Below are positions 31,756 through 44,149 of a stretch of DNA of 64,000 nt, in pieces. Position numbers and translations under genes: made by a program. Under the pieces are notes generated by a model that was given only the letters and a program-made list of their open reading frames with translations, searched no databases and was not told the DNA's origin. The stretch covers positions 992,001 through 1,056,000 of the forward strand of contig MU839827.1 in the NCBI GenBank assembly GCA_030411725.1. The letters run 5' to 3'. The stretch comes from Echria macrotheca. Taxonomy: Eukaryota > Ascomycota > Sordariomycetes > Sordariales > Schizotheciaceae. The stretch's first letter is position 1; the number at the start of each line of letters is the position of its first letter.

Positions 31756-33125
31756 ATGTCTCAACATCCAACTGGACATCCAACCGACCCCAAGCCCTCC
31801 CGCGATTCCGACACCGACACAGCCGAATCACTCCCCAAGATGGCCGTCCCAGCAGTTCCCGTTGTTGCACCTCCTCCCAACGGCGGCCTCGTCGCCTGGT
31901 TGCAGGTTCTGGGCGCCTTCTTCCTGGCTTTCAACACCTGGGGCCTCTCCAACACGTTTGGCGTCTTCCAGTCCGAGTACTCGGCCGGTTTCTTCGACGA
32001 GCCGGCTTCCGACTCGGCCATCTCCTGGATTGGCTCCATCCAGGGCTTCCTCATGTTGGTGGTATGCGTTCTCTGCGGAAGACTGCTGGACGCCGGCTAT
32101 TTCTACGCCGACATCACCTTGGGGATATTTCTTGAGGTGTTCGGCATGATGAGTATGTCGTCCAACCCTTGCACGGAAGCAAACAGCTAACCGACCAAGT
32201 GACGTCTATCGCGACGAAATACTACCAGGTCCTCCTTGCCCAGGGTATCGCAGTCGGCATCGGTGCTGGTATGCTCTTCATCCCCGCTCTCCAGATCGTC
32301 GGCACGTACTTCTCGACCCGTCGTTCCACCGCCATGGCATATGCAGCCACAGGCTCCGCGGTCGGCGGCATCGTATATCCAATTTTGCTCAAGCGGCTGC
32401 TGCGGACTCTTGGCTTGCGCTGGGCAATTCGGATTATGGCATTCGTCATGCTCGGCACGCTTATGATTCCGCTAGCCGTAATGCGTCCGCGTCTTCCTCC
32501 GAGAAGATCCGGCCCGCTGGTCGACATGGACTCGCTACGTGACCCGGCGTTCGGTATTTGGCTGTTGGCAATCTTCACAACATTCATCGGGCTTTACATT
32601 CCGTTCTTCTACGTTGAAAAGTACGCCCTGAACATTGGAGTGTCGTCTGACCTCGCATTCTACATGCTCATTATCATCAACGCTGCGTCCCTACCTGGCC
32701 GACTCATTGGGATGGTAGCCGACAAAATCGGAAACATGACCGTCATCATTCCTGCTGTCTTCTTCTCAGGCGTGGCAACGCTGGCCTGGATCCCGGCAGA
32801 CACCCAGTCCAAGCTCATCGGCGTCTCCTTTCTGCTTGGCATTGCGAGCGGTGCCATTCAGGCAGTAGTGCCGGGAACTGTGGTACTCCTCTGTCCGGAC
32901 CTTTCCAAGCTGGGAACCAATATTGGTATGACTCTGGGAGCTTCTGGATTTGGACTGCTTATTGGAAGCCCCATCGCGGGTGCCATCATTGACTCGCAGT
33001 CGAGCAGGGCGGGGACAGTGTATTGGGGAGCTTTTGTGTTTGCCGGTGTTCTGGTAGTGGCCGGCAGTTTCATGATGGCTGCGGTCCGGGTCATCAAGGT
33101 CGGGTTTGCTATTGTCAAGGCTTAG
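31756..33125 (+). CDS. MFS transporter, monocarboxylate-permease-like (440 aa)
   Basis: Exons 31756-32152 and 32200-33125 (47-bp intron, branch CTAAC) sum to 441 codons. A Pro/Thr-rich cytosolic N-tail precedes GGLVAWLQVLGAFFLAFNTW, the first membrane segment with the opening typical of the fungal monocarboxylate-transporter (MCT/Mch) family. About twelve hydrophobic segments follow, six on either side of a short central loop (RPRLPPRRSGPLVDMDSL). Members move small organic acids or related metabolites across plasma or vacuolar membranes; several sit in fungal biosynthetic clusters. Here it marks the likely right edge of the polyketide locus and may export product or import precursor. Substrate unproven. 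Confidence 0.88.
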
Positions 33126-36100
33126 AGTATGTCGGGTTGGGTTGGGATATCCTCTCCATCGATGGGCATGGTTGTCGAGCAGGATCCCATGGATCGTCTA
33201 CTAATACCTAAGTACATAGTGTTTAGAAGCAGCACGCTAGCATGGTAGTAGAAATAGAGGAATAACATTGTCTTCACCAGTCGTTCGGTTAACTGCTAAA
33301 GGGCAGCAGAGACGGGACCGTTCTCAAACTGTTGAGGTATTGTGTCTCTGGGCCTGCCCGCTGGCTATCTGACAGGATGACTGGGTGAGTGAGTGTTGCC
33401 TTCCGTATTAGGCTTTCATCTGTGATAAGGTACCTCCCTTGCTCGGGTTCAAAATCAATGTCGTCATCTGTTTTGGCCGCACCTGCTCACAGTCCCAGCC
33501 AACTTCCATCTTCTCCCACAGCCACTCAGAGAAGCCTTTTGATTGGCTTGCAAATACGTCTTTGCAGCCACCGCTTTTCCTCCCCTCCAAACAAGCCACC
33601 AACACCAGAATCGACGATTTTTCGATTGACCGCAGGCAAGAAAATGGCAATTGCACCATACAACTTCCTGACCATGATGGACCTAACCCGGGCTGAAGTA
33701 TCATACCTACTCAGCCCCAGGATCGACGGCATATAGCTAATGATTGGGCGTGTGGATGTTTATCACTGCCTGATGCGCTGGCCAGATTCTGGGAAAGCCC
33801 GACAGGCGCCGGCTGATCTCGGATCAAGCCTTTGCAGAATGACATCTTGGCAAACACGACGACTCCGTGGAAAAGGCACCAGCGGCTCCACGACCGGCCC
33901 CTCTGACGAGCAAGAGGGAATCGAAGAGCAAAGATCCGTTTCGACAAGCGTTCTGCATCTCAGCTGCTACTGTGATGTTCTCAGATATATATTCTCCGCC
34001 CGCAGCTGCATTCCGGATTCGAGACGCTGCTTTCACTGTGATTGCATTAATAACGCCCGTTATGTGTGTGACACGAATGTCCACCATGAAATGTCCTTTT
34101 TGTACCTAGCCTACGTGACGTTGCTCACCCTGGCTCAGGCTCAGCTTAATCCCCTCCAAGTCTCGCGCGGAGCAGCTCTTACAGACACACCTAGGTACAG
34201 TTCTTGAATCCTGAATACGTCAATATACCTCGACAAAGCGCTACGATTCATTATGGAAATGTAACTAAATGTAACGTGCCGAGCCCTGTGGTTACCTCGG
34301 CGATCCTCGGCTGTGGCACTGAGTATCGGACCAGTAACGTCCACGCCGCCGTCAACACTAACTCAAACTGACAAGGTCCGCTCTATACAGAGATCGACGC
34401 TATATGTCACTGTCGAATCGTCGATGAGAGACTGTACTCTACCTTCAATATGTCGGAATACGACGTAATCCGCTCAAGGATGAGGGTATGGAGGACAACC
34501 CCTACTCGCCCAAGACGAAGGCGCCGCTAGATCTGACGGCTGGCATGGTGGCTGGCGGTGGGGTGCCCCCCTATCAGATGCCTTTTATGGCCTTGATCGG
34601 GGTAATGGGCGAAGAGGAGGGATTTTGTTTGCATATACCCTTTCCTTTGTTCTTTTCTTTTTTTCCTCGTTTTATTCATAGAGATCACATTTCGAAGATG
34701 ACAAGCGAATGGACGAGTGATACACCGGTCCTCATTATGTGTGTGGGATTCTGCCCAGTCCAGTCCATCAATCGTACCAGTATCCCTTGCGATGTTCACC
34801 CGTATCGCTTGATGTGCGTTCCTTCTTTCCAGCCCCTGAACTTCCCGAGCCTTTATTTTCCCGCGTTTCGGCTTCTGTGTGTCGCCGTCGAAAGCATGCT
34901 CCGGCTCTAGCCATACGTGTCGAAGCTCATTGCGAGCAGCAACCACTGGCCCTTTCCTACAGATCGCAGCCTCCGTTCTGCTTGCTCAAACACTTTTTGC
35001 AATGGTATATGTTCTGCGAGTTCCAAGAGTTGGATGCGTGTTTGACTTGAACTGATTCAAGCGCCAGGGATACTCGGGTATCAGCGCTTCTGTGGCTAGG
35101 TAGGTTGTTTCTTACCGCGCAGGATTGGCACAGGTATTTTCCCTGGCCGACTGTGCCCTCTGACTTCTGGTATATTTTGCAGGCCATTTTTGGACTGGTG
35201 TCCGCATTCAGCTCGTATGACGATCTTGTGAAGTTCGGATGACTTGGAGGATTTATGACAGCGTGGACACTGGTAATGCGAAGGAGAAGTGGGCGACGAC
35301 ATAAAAAGACGGGGAATGGAAATAATGAGCCAGAGAGACATCTCCGGCAACTGTACGCAGTGAGGGCCGAACTGCCTAATCCCATCGCTCCGTCGTCTCA
35401 TTCCATTGTTCCTTCATCTGATTAAGAATCTACTTTAGGTGTACTAGGACTCATTCGAAACGATCTTGAAGTGCCTGTTGTTGATGATGCCCTACTTAGC
35501 CCTCTCCTGATGGCGTTTGATAGGGTTGTACCCCCTCTTGATCCATACGCGTCCATTTGAAGACAGTTTTTGGGCCTATATCCTTAAATACAAGCGTTCT
35601 AGCGTATTAGCAGTGGCAGGAGGGCTGTTAATAAGGGCTTTGCCATCTATTAGTTGCGTTCTTAAACCTTTATTTACCAGAAATAAGGTATAAAAGGTCT
35701 CGACCTAATGCGTATCCAGAGGTTTAGCGAATAAACGTAACTACTTTAAATCTTTACTTCTTGGGGAGTCGCACACCTACACTCAACTCTATTGTGGTGG
35801 AAGACTTTGGATCAGGCACACGGAGGTGCTGCCACACACAAGACCTTCATGTGGTCAGAGGTAGAGTTTGGTAGCAAGCTGCCTTACGGTCAGGATTGGA
35901 AAGGAAAGAAAGCCATCGATTTGTTCTAAGATCCAGACACGAAAAGGGATTTAAATAAATGACTGGGGTGTCCAGACTCCCGGACCAACCACCTGACTAG
36001 CCCCAGACCCAAGCCACATGTCAGGGGTAGAATCTAGGTTGCTCCGACTACACGTGTACTGGTAGCAAAAGGGGAGTACACCTATACTAGGTGCCTAGGC

Positions 36101-36210
36101 TGATGTCATTTCTAATAGACCGAGTTCGTCCGAGGAAGAGATCCAACAAAAATACCCGGATAACCTCCGCCGAAAGTTCTAGAACCAAATCCAGCCTCTT
36201 CAAGACAGAC
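33126..36210. other. Long intergenic region
   Basis: About 3 kb without a gene that I can support. At 35300-35100 (minus) a short frame encodes YQCPRCHKSS and AECGH, and an overlapping frame encodes KYLCQSCA. Together they resemble pieces of a small zinc-ribbon protein split by a frame break, but this is weak. From about 35560 the sequence becomes AT-richer, entering the decayed island. Confidence 0.35.
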
Positions 36211-37295
36211 CTAAATTGATCGCCGATCTCGCCGGGTGTATTGGGCTGATGAGTTTCTCCTCAGGTAAAACCCAATAAAAAGAGAAGACGATATAGTCGC
36301 GTTAGAAATTGTTATTTCCTGTGGCCCGCCATCCTGGTTGGTAGATTTATTTTCGTTGTTCCTCAAACCGGAATGGTCTTCCAAAAGCAATGCCAACTGC
36401 CTCCAAACCTCATTAGGGGCCTCGCTAGGGGCTACAGGCCAGCAGCCAAGGTCTCGATTAATCGCTTCTATTGCTATGGTCTTCAGTTCCTGCTTTCTTC
36501 TAAAATCAAGCAAGCCTACCCCACGATAGGATCATAACCTTCCGTATCATCCATTGCACGTAGAATACCATATATCGCCACAAGCTTGTCCGGTTCTTTC
36601 GTCAGCCGGCAGTTGAAGAAGTTGTTGTGCAGAAAAAAAGGATATCCTTCCTTCCACACCTTAGGTACTCCCATTATATACGACAGGGGTGTGAGACGAC
36701 TGTCATCCATTTCTCATACACCCCCTCTTCATTTTCAGGGGATAAGCCTTCATGCCTAGCTCATGCCACGGCAATTCGGATGTCGGTGTAGTCGGTGTAG
36801 TCCCCAACCTCCATGGCCGGATCCTTAGCCTCTGTGGGCTCTTAAGCTCGGTTTGGTCTGGAATCAATTCACTTGTCAGGTCCTCTAGGCACGGCCAGAT
36901 TACCTCGGACGACTTAGGCCCCAAGTGAATCGTTCTTGGTGGCAGCAGACGCTCCTGTAGCAGCCACCATCTCCGATTCAGGGGCTCATCAGCAACGTCC
37001 CCCGAATGCCCATGACCATCATTTCCTCCTCCCGCGAATGGGAAAACACCGTTTCAGTACTCCCAGGCAAGCCTTCCCACTTGCCAGAGGCAGCTGCGAC
37101 ATGACAGAGGGGGCAAGTGTGCTGTTCTGCGCAGTGTCGAAGGTTCTCGAGACTTCCATGGAATCGATACATTTTTTCGCTTCCGGGCAAGGATGTCGGA
37201 GATGTAGAGGGAATAAACACACCCTTGAAGAGCTCTTGGCATGTGGAGCAAAACCGCCCGTTTAAGGTAGAGAAATGGTCAGGGTCTTCCATCAT
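36211..37295 (-). pseudogene. Degenerate HET-domain (heterokaryon incompatibility) gene
   Basis: Reading leftwards, frame fragments show the N-terminal Cys/His region of HET proteins (CSTCQELF, then LRHCAEQHTCPLCH), then directly a HET C-terminal block (PLNRRWWLLQERLLPPRTIH, 36984-36915), then a tail with LTKEPDKLVAIYGILRAMDD, the usual post-HET region. The central HET core (the segment normally around WIDALCI) is absent between the first two, indicating an internal deletion. Stops and frame shifts separate the pieces (around 36978, 36703 and 36516). It adjoins a RIP-altered transposon, so decay by mutation and rearrangement is likely. HET proteins trigger cell death on non-self fusion; this copy cannot be functional. 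Confidence 0.7.
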
Positions 37296-37369
37296 CTGAA
37301 GCCTAACAACCTAGGTATTCGTTACGTCAGCGGATTCAGCAAAGGTCTAGACGTTGTGACTCTACATCT

Positions 37370-39110
37370 GGATATGCCCTATAACCGGATATGATCCCTA
37401 CTACTACCTCCGGGATACTATTATGCCGTAATCCACAACTACTATACAAATTACTAGTAAAAAATAGATATTTACATTTCCTAAGCCTTGTAAAACCTCT
37501 ACAAGCCGTATATTATTATTTCCTTAATTTGCTAATGGATTAGCTTTGGGTTTAGCCGTTTTCTTTCCCGTACGCGTTTAAATAGCCTTTTACTTATTTT
37601 CTAAGCTTTTACTATATTTTAAGTATATATAAACTTGCTAGTAGGCGGATTTGTAACCTTTTTGCGTATAAGCTTTTTTTAAGCCTTTTCCTATAATTGG
37701 TATATATTATTTTTAGCTTTTAAAATAGTATTTTTTACGCTATATTTATCGAGGATTTTATTTATTTTAGAAAAAAGGATTTTAGCCTAATAATTACCCG
37801 GTAAAATAGAATTTTTTAGCTTTTTTAAAGCCTTTTAAAAGTTTTAATCCTACTTAAAAGTTATTACGGGTAGGTTTATAGTATTAAGGGGTTGTAAAGG
37901 GGGGGTTATCAACTAGGAGGAATACTTCCTTTCTTTTATAAAGGCTTTTAAATTATTTATTACTATTATAGGGTTAAAAAGCTATAAATTAGTCCTTTTA
38001 AAGCTACTAATAATATTTTTTACCCTTTTTTTTTTTTTAGAAGTTTCCTTATAGATAAATAAAAAGTATTATTTGTTAATAGGGGCTAAAGCGCGATAAG
38101 TAGCTATAACTTAAATTTCTTAGCGAAAATAGTTTTTAATAGCTAAAAAAACGTTATAATTTAGTAATTAAGTTATATAAGATATATAAATAGGTAAAAA
38201 GTATAATTATACTTTATTATTAATTATTATAGATTTAAATCTTTTATTAGTATAGTTAAAGTACTTATTAAGAATAAGAAGGCGTTACTTATTATAATTT
38301 TTCGGCTTTATTTTTAGTAAATATACTTTTTTTAATTATTTAAAAGCTATTTTAATATTACTTTATCCCGTAATATTATAATTATACTTTTAAGTTAATA
38401 AAATATCTTTTAATTTAAAGTTATAAGGGAATTATTACCTTTAAAAAAATATTTTTAAAAATACTACGATTAAAGTTAATCTTCGACTTTTTATAGTTCC
38501 GTATTTAATTATAAAGACCTAAGTTGTATCGTTAAATTGTTGGACGAAGGGCCTATTTATAAAACTATTACTAATAACCTTCCTTTTTTATATTTTTAGC
38601 TTTTATATATTATATTTATTTATATTTGCAATATTTTTTGGGAGGAGTTTTTTAAAGTCGAGAATTCTTTTTAAATTGTTATAAAAATTTTAATAAATTT
38701 TATAAGTAAATTTATATATTTAAGTAGCTTTTAATAGCTTTGCTTTTTTTGTATAGATATTGGGGTTATAGCGTAAAAAGCGATTAATTTATTATACCTT
38801 AATAGGTTTAAAGATCTTGGTTTTAGCTAATATCACGTTAGCTATCCTCCTAATTTACGTACGTATTAAAGCCTTTTTAATTATTTTTTAATCTTTATAC
38901 TAGTTAATTAGGATTTTTTTTTGTAAAGGGGATAATTACTATGTAATTTTTTTGCTTTTTTTTCTACTAGTTGCTCCGTGGAGTTGGTTGGAGAGAGTAG
39001 ATTGTAGGATACCGTATTTGCGGGCTACGGCCCGAAGGCTGGTACCGGTGCGTATTTTGGAAATAGCTTCTTTAATTATTTTTTTGTGAAATTGAGTTAT
39101 ATTGCAAATT
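37370..39110 (-). mobile_element. AT-rich, RIP-degraded pogo/Fot1-like DNA transposon
   Basis: The block 37370-38960 is very AT-rich, full of TA steps and stops, and lacks any frame. At its right end the sequence is less altered. On the minus strand 39100-38941 it reads FHKKIIKEAISKIRTG, then SLRAVARKYGILQSTLSNQL, the helix-turn-helix N-terminus of pogo/Fot1 and related Tc1-mariner transposases, followed by stops. The AT-rich block downstream is the right size for the rest of such a transposase. I infer a copy heavily mutated by RIP (C-to-T changes). Terminal repeats could not be placed. Confidence 0.75.
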
Positions 39111-40819
39111 TGAACTGTTTTTGAGTAAAAGTGGTGGAATTGGAAGGACTAGAAGTAATGGTTCTGGTGGTGGCAGATCCGGATCCCTATGTCCGGTTGT
39201 AGGGGGTGTCCGTGTATTGGGTCCAAGCTTCTAGGACAGGGTGATGCGGTAACTGATGAGGGGCAATCACATACGAGATAGTAATACGGGCGTATAAAGA
39301 TGCCCCTAGTTCCACATGGCTTATCCGTGGGTGCTGAAAACGGACCTCTGAGGCTGTGCAACGGCCGTATACGGTTTGAAGAAGTGCAGTTAAAGATGCT
39401 TGCTTGGTAGAAGAGAGGATGAGCCCTGAGAACTGGCTAAGGTACCTAAATACAGGTGCCTGTAGTCCGTGTGATCCTGCTATCCCACCAGGGTGCTCCT
39501 TCCTGGCCTTACAGGTTCACCCCAGCTCAGGGAAAGCCCAGGACACATCAGCGACAGCTCACCCCAACTCAGGACTACAAATGACAAAGCAAATTTGGTG
39601 AGTCCAGATTTGTCTCGGATAACTCGGTAGACGGTTTTTGGCGGCACCTCCGACCATCCGAATTTTCTCTCTTGCCGCCGTTTCAGGACTTTTCCCCCTC
39701 TTGGAATTTTGTCCAAGAAGGGTCTTCTTGACGTCAGTGTCGTCTCAGCCTGCGATTTTTCTTTTCTTTCCGCTTTGCTGTCACCGAGGACCAACACCAG
39801 CTGTAGCGATTTCCCAGCAACCATCATTAGGAGGGCCCCGTGTACATGCCTGGGCACCAGACATGGTTCACAAAACTGGGAGAGACTGTGCGTTTTTGCA
39901 GATTTACCCTAAACAAGTCTGGTGTACTTCTCTTAGGCTATGTTATCATGAGACGCTAGTAGGTTCTTCGCGATTCTCCTCACCAACCCTCCACTCAAAT
40001 GACACGAGTCCGCAGACAGACGGTGCAATTGCTATTAAAGCGAACCAAGACTTTGAGGACCACAATCTAAATCTAAACACTACCATCCTGGACTAGCCTA
40101 GATTGCTTTTACCATACTTACTTCCCTTCCCAGTTGGAAGGCCGCTTGCTTGTCCACGAGCCCGATCCCCTGTCAATAAGTAACCAGGCAACTAGCTCGG
40201 AACTCTTCGATGCTTCTCTACGCTTGGCTTTCAGGAGTTCATAGCGCGGGTCATCGTTAAGGAACGTGCATATTGTTAGGTTTGGGTGTAGCGGTCGCTT
40301 AAAGCAGATCAACACCTACTTTACATTACCCTTTCCGTGCCGGAATCTGACGCATTCCCCCAAGCTGAAATTCCAGTGAGGGACTAGATGACCCAGTGCC
40401 TAGGTATGCGGGAAGACCACGAGCTTGCGGGTGCCGAGCGAGACCAATACGCCTCTGGCACTGACAAGGAAGATCATTGTGATATAGAAGGATGAAGCAC
40501 CCCACCGTTGTTTTGGAGGGCTCAGCGGACATTCCTTATATTCCACGCTATACAGCTATTACAAGCAGCCAGAATGGAAGGTACCGGTATGCTCAGCCAT
40601 CTCTTGCGCTGCCTGTAGCCGGCTTGTCACGTCGCCTACGTAGGTTTCCATACCTGACAATCACTGCATGGGGGCCATCCTTGCGACAATCCATACCTAC
40701 TAAAGGAGGATGTCAAACGTGGATGGTAAGTATTGGAGTTGAATTGAAACTATATCCAAGCAGTTACCTGACATGATCTTGTAGATTGACAGCTGCGAAG
40801 CGTGGCCATCAAACCACGT
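39111..40819. other. Intergenic region between transposon remnant and NLR-like gene
   Basis: No gene supported. It holds dispersed repeat copy B. Several short frames on both strands lack recognisable features. Confidence 0.4.
39388..39520 (+). repeat. Dispersed repeat copy B (~130 bp)
   Basis: This matches 23119-23226 in order and orientation, with extra bases (an inserted GGTACCTA-like segment) making it longer. It lies just beyond the RIP-altered transposon, supporting a transposon origin of the repeat. Confidence 0.65.
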
Positions 40820-43662
40820 TCAATCTCTTGCCCATTCCTCCGTGAACTCACGGGCCCCGTAACTCAGCAGCAGTTGCTCGATCTCCGCGACCTCCAGCTT
40901 GCCTACTATGCCTCCTCCCAGCGACTTCGGGGCTTTTTTCCCATCATTCACGTGACGGATGATATATAGAGGGCTCATCCCCGCGAAATCGCAAAGAAGC
41001 GACAGACTTTCATCGCCATCCCACTCGTGACAGTCACCATCCCCAGCGTCGTCGGGCACTGCACCAGCTTCCAGCAAAAGTCTCGCACCATCTTTGTCAC
41101 CTATAATGGTTGCAATCTGTAATGGTGTAAGCTGACATGACTGTGGTCGAGGGGAGGCTTCTCTTGAAAGCAGCCATTCGATCTCGCAGCGGGACTTGAT
41201 GCACACATCATGATTGTGATAGCAAATGCAAAGATGCAGCAGCCGTGTGTAATCAAGGCCACGGCTCTCGCCGAAGTGGTCAAGGATAAACCAGAATGCC
41301 ATAGCGTCGTAAAGAGGGTTGCTTGCAAAGAGTTCGACAATATTTCCTGTGAACTCCCAACTGATCACGCATCCAGACAGGACTGAAAAGCATTCTGAGG
41401 TTAGATGCAATCTCGTTCTCGTTAGAGATTCACCGAGCTCCTTGCAGAGCTCGTCTAGGTGGAATGGTGGAACCCCAGCTCGCAGCATGTCGACCAACAC
41501 TTGAATCCGGGAATCACCGCCATAGTCTTTCCAGTCTGTCGTGATGAGCGAGATGCCAATATCGGCCCCAAGGATGTCGTCCGGAGCGGGCCGATCGCTG
41601 TCTCTGTCAAGGTAGCTAACTGCCAGAGCTGCCAGAAATGCTGGGAAATGCGTCCGGGATCGGTTGAACAATTCAATTGCCAGCTGCAATGGAACTAGTT
41701 GCCTGTTTTTCTCGTTCACGAGTGTCTTCGTGGCCGAAAGTTGACAGTATTCATCAAAATCGATGAGAAGGGACCCAACATCGTCTCCAAAGTCTTCAAC
41801 GGACCTGTCTATCCAGAGTGGGTGCAGTGCTCGGGTGAATACGGTGAGACTGACAGCTTTGTAGAGAGTAGTCCCCACGAGGTTGGGTTTGAAAAAGGAT
41901 GCACGAGGGTTGGAAATTCGATCCGACTCGAGATACTCCCGAACCGTGTAGTGGGCGAGACGAACCACGGTATCCACGCCGTTTTCTAGGCCGCATCTGG
42001 GTTCGTATGAGAGTAAACAGCCGCAGCTTTCCATCAAGCTCATAGGATCAATCAGATGTCCGATTTCCCCCGTGGGAGATATGGCTGACTCCATCGAGTA
42101 TTTGTAGGAATCCAGGAGAATGGTTATGCTCAAACTGCCGACATAGTCATCGCCCCAGATGTTGTTGTGAAAGCATAGCCAGTGGAGCGCATGTCGAACG
42201 AGGTCTCTGTCCTCGCTGGCTACCAGTGAAAATATGCGGTCATAAGTTTCATCCAAGGTCTCCGGAAGATCTTGCAACGCCTCCCTGATCCTGGACACAT
42301 GTCGCAGACGCCGTAAAATGTCAAGTTGACAAACAGCCCAACGGAACATGCCCTTAGATCCTTTGGAGAGCGATTCATCGACTTCATCCCGTAGTTGCTG
42401 TGGCCAGTTCCTAAACCGAGGCTCAGCCAGTATCCGCTTCTTGACATACGTGGCAATGTCAGCTTCGACCAGCGGATTGGACATTGGGATCCGATCGGAG
42501 ATTGAAGTCATGGTTGCTTCAATATCCACGTATTCACGACTCGTTGCCAAAAGCTGGATCTTTCGGAACCTGTCATCAACCACCAGCGTTCGGATGACGG
42601 TCAACAGATTGTCGCGCTTCTGGCTTTCATCAAGGGCGTCAATGATGACAAAGACGCTGTGCAGGTCCGTCGCGGAGAGAATAGAGTGCAGTATATCCTG
42701 GAGCTCTCGAACCGTTGGCTGCTGGCCACCTTGGAACAAGGAGGATGCCAAGTCCGGAACAATCCTCGTCCGCCGGCAGAGTTGACTAACCAACCATCTC
42801 AGGAATGGCCCTGCCTCGTCCTGGTTGCGTCCATGGTAGCAGTAATAATACACACACTCTGATCTTGATGTTGTTGGTTCTGACGCTTTGCACGCCAAGC
42901 GAACTTGTTCGATCAAGAAGGCAGCCAGGACAGTTTTGCCTGCTCCCGGGATGCCGTGTATCCAAAGACAGCGTTTTCTGTGTTCGAGCCAGTTCTTCCA
43001 CTCATCGAAGCGGAGAATCCAGGTACAAGTTTCGTCTTCATAGAGCTCCTTGGCTTCGTTGTGGTTGGGTGTCGGGTCGGTACGTTGGAGCCACCGACAA
43101 AGATCATGGATTTGGGTCTCGGCCAAAGTCTTCTTGATCGTTTGTACGTCCCGGCTACTCGTTCATCAGCCTATCAACGCTCATTCCATGACGGGAGGAC
43201 AGGATCTTACAGTATCGCACCTCCGATGGCCATATTGATAGTTGACTTGAGCCGCATGAGGTCGTTCAGGAGCTTTCGAGCCCTTTCGGCTTTTAGAGGC
43301 CACGCCAGGGCGGTTAATGCTGTCTCCAGCCTCCTCCTCTTGGCTTGCCCATCGCTGGGCCGGGGCGGGGAGGGAGGCACAGGGAGTAACGAGTTGAGGC
43401 TTCCGATTATTGTTTTACATTCACCAATCGGGCCTCTGGGGCCGTCTAGGCTTGAGAGTATGGACGCGTCATCGGGATCATCGTCTCTCAAGAATTGAAG
43501 GCCTTGCAGGACCACTGCCAGCGAGCCAACTTCAATGAAGATGAGCCTGAGGTCTTTGGGATAATCGCTGACGCCTTCGATGTACGACTTGCAAACTTGG
43601 GTGACTCGGTCGGCGAGCTGAATGATGGCGAAAATACTCGCGGTCAACGAAAGCGGGTCCAT
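40820..43662 (-). CDS. STAND/NLR-like protein: Helo-like N-terminus, NACHT, ankyrin-like C-terminus (928 aa)
   Basis: Exons 43662-43211 and 43154-40820 (56-bp intron with GCTGAT branch site) sum to 929 codons. Residues 1-150 (MDPLSLTASIFAIIQLADRV...) match the fungal N-terminal domain of STAND proteins (Helo-like). The NACHT ATPase follows with Walker A GIPGAGKT, Walker B FVIIDALDES and sensor LLATSREY. A winged-helix/arm region (LPETLDETYDRIF) and a long helical linker come next. Near the end LTPLQIATIIGDKDGARLLLEAGA is an ankyrin repeat and EVAEIEQLLLSYGA a second, partial one. Such proteins are cytosolic signal-activated switches for programmed cell death and non-self response in fungi. 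All ATP-binding motifs are intact. The number of ankyrin repeats is unusually low for the class. Confidence 0.9.
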
Positions 43663-44149
43663 CTTCGAAACCGCCAGAATTTTGGTCGGGGCATCGTGAA
43701 GGGAAGGAAAGCGGGGATGACTGAGGGGCGCCAGTTGGAGATATTTGGGGTGCCTGCCTTGATGCCCAACGAGCGAGGAGAGCCTTGCGAACAGCCCTTG
43801 TGGGGGTGGCGCAGCCCAGGCAATCCATAGCATTCGATTTAGGTAGCTCGAGACTGTCCAGCCGTCCTTACCATGCAGTGGGGGGGGGGGGGGGGGGGTT
43901 CAACAGAGGTCAAAACAGACTGTTGGAGGTCCAACATAGCCAGTGCTTTAAATGTCTCGTAAGTGTGATTTGGCTCAACCCCCAATTTTCCCTCTAAAAG
44001 CTTTTGAGGGCCTAACAGCTGTTGGATCGCTGTTGGATCCAACAGCTGTTAGATGGATCGCTGTTGGATCCAACAGCTGTTATAACTACAAAAAAGGCTT
44101 TAGGCAAGCGAGGCAGGAGCAAAAGGGTAGGCACGTGGGCATAAAAGCC

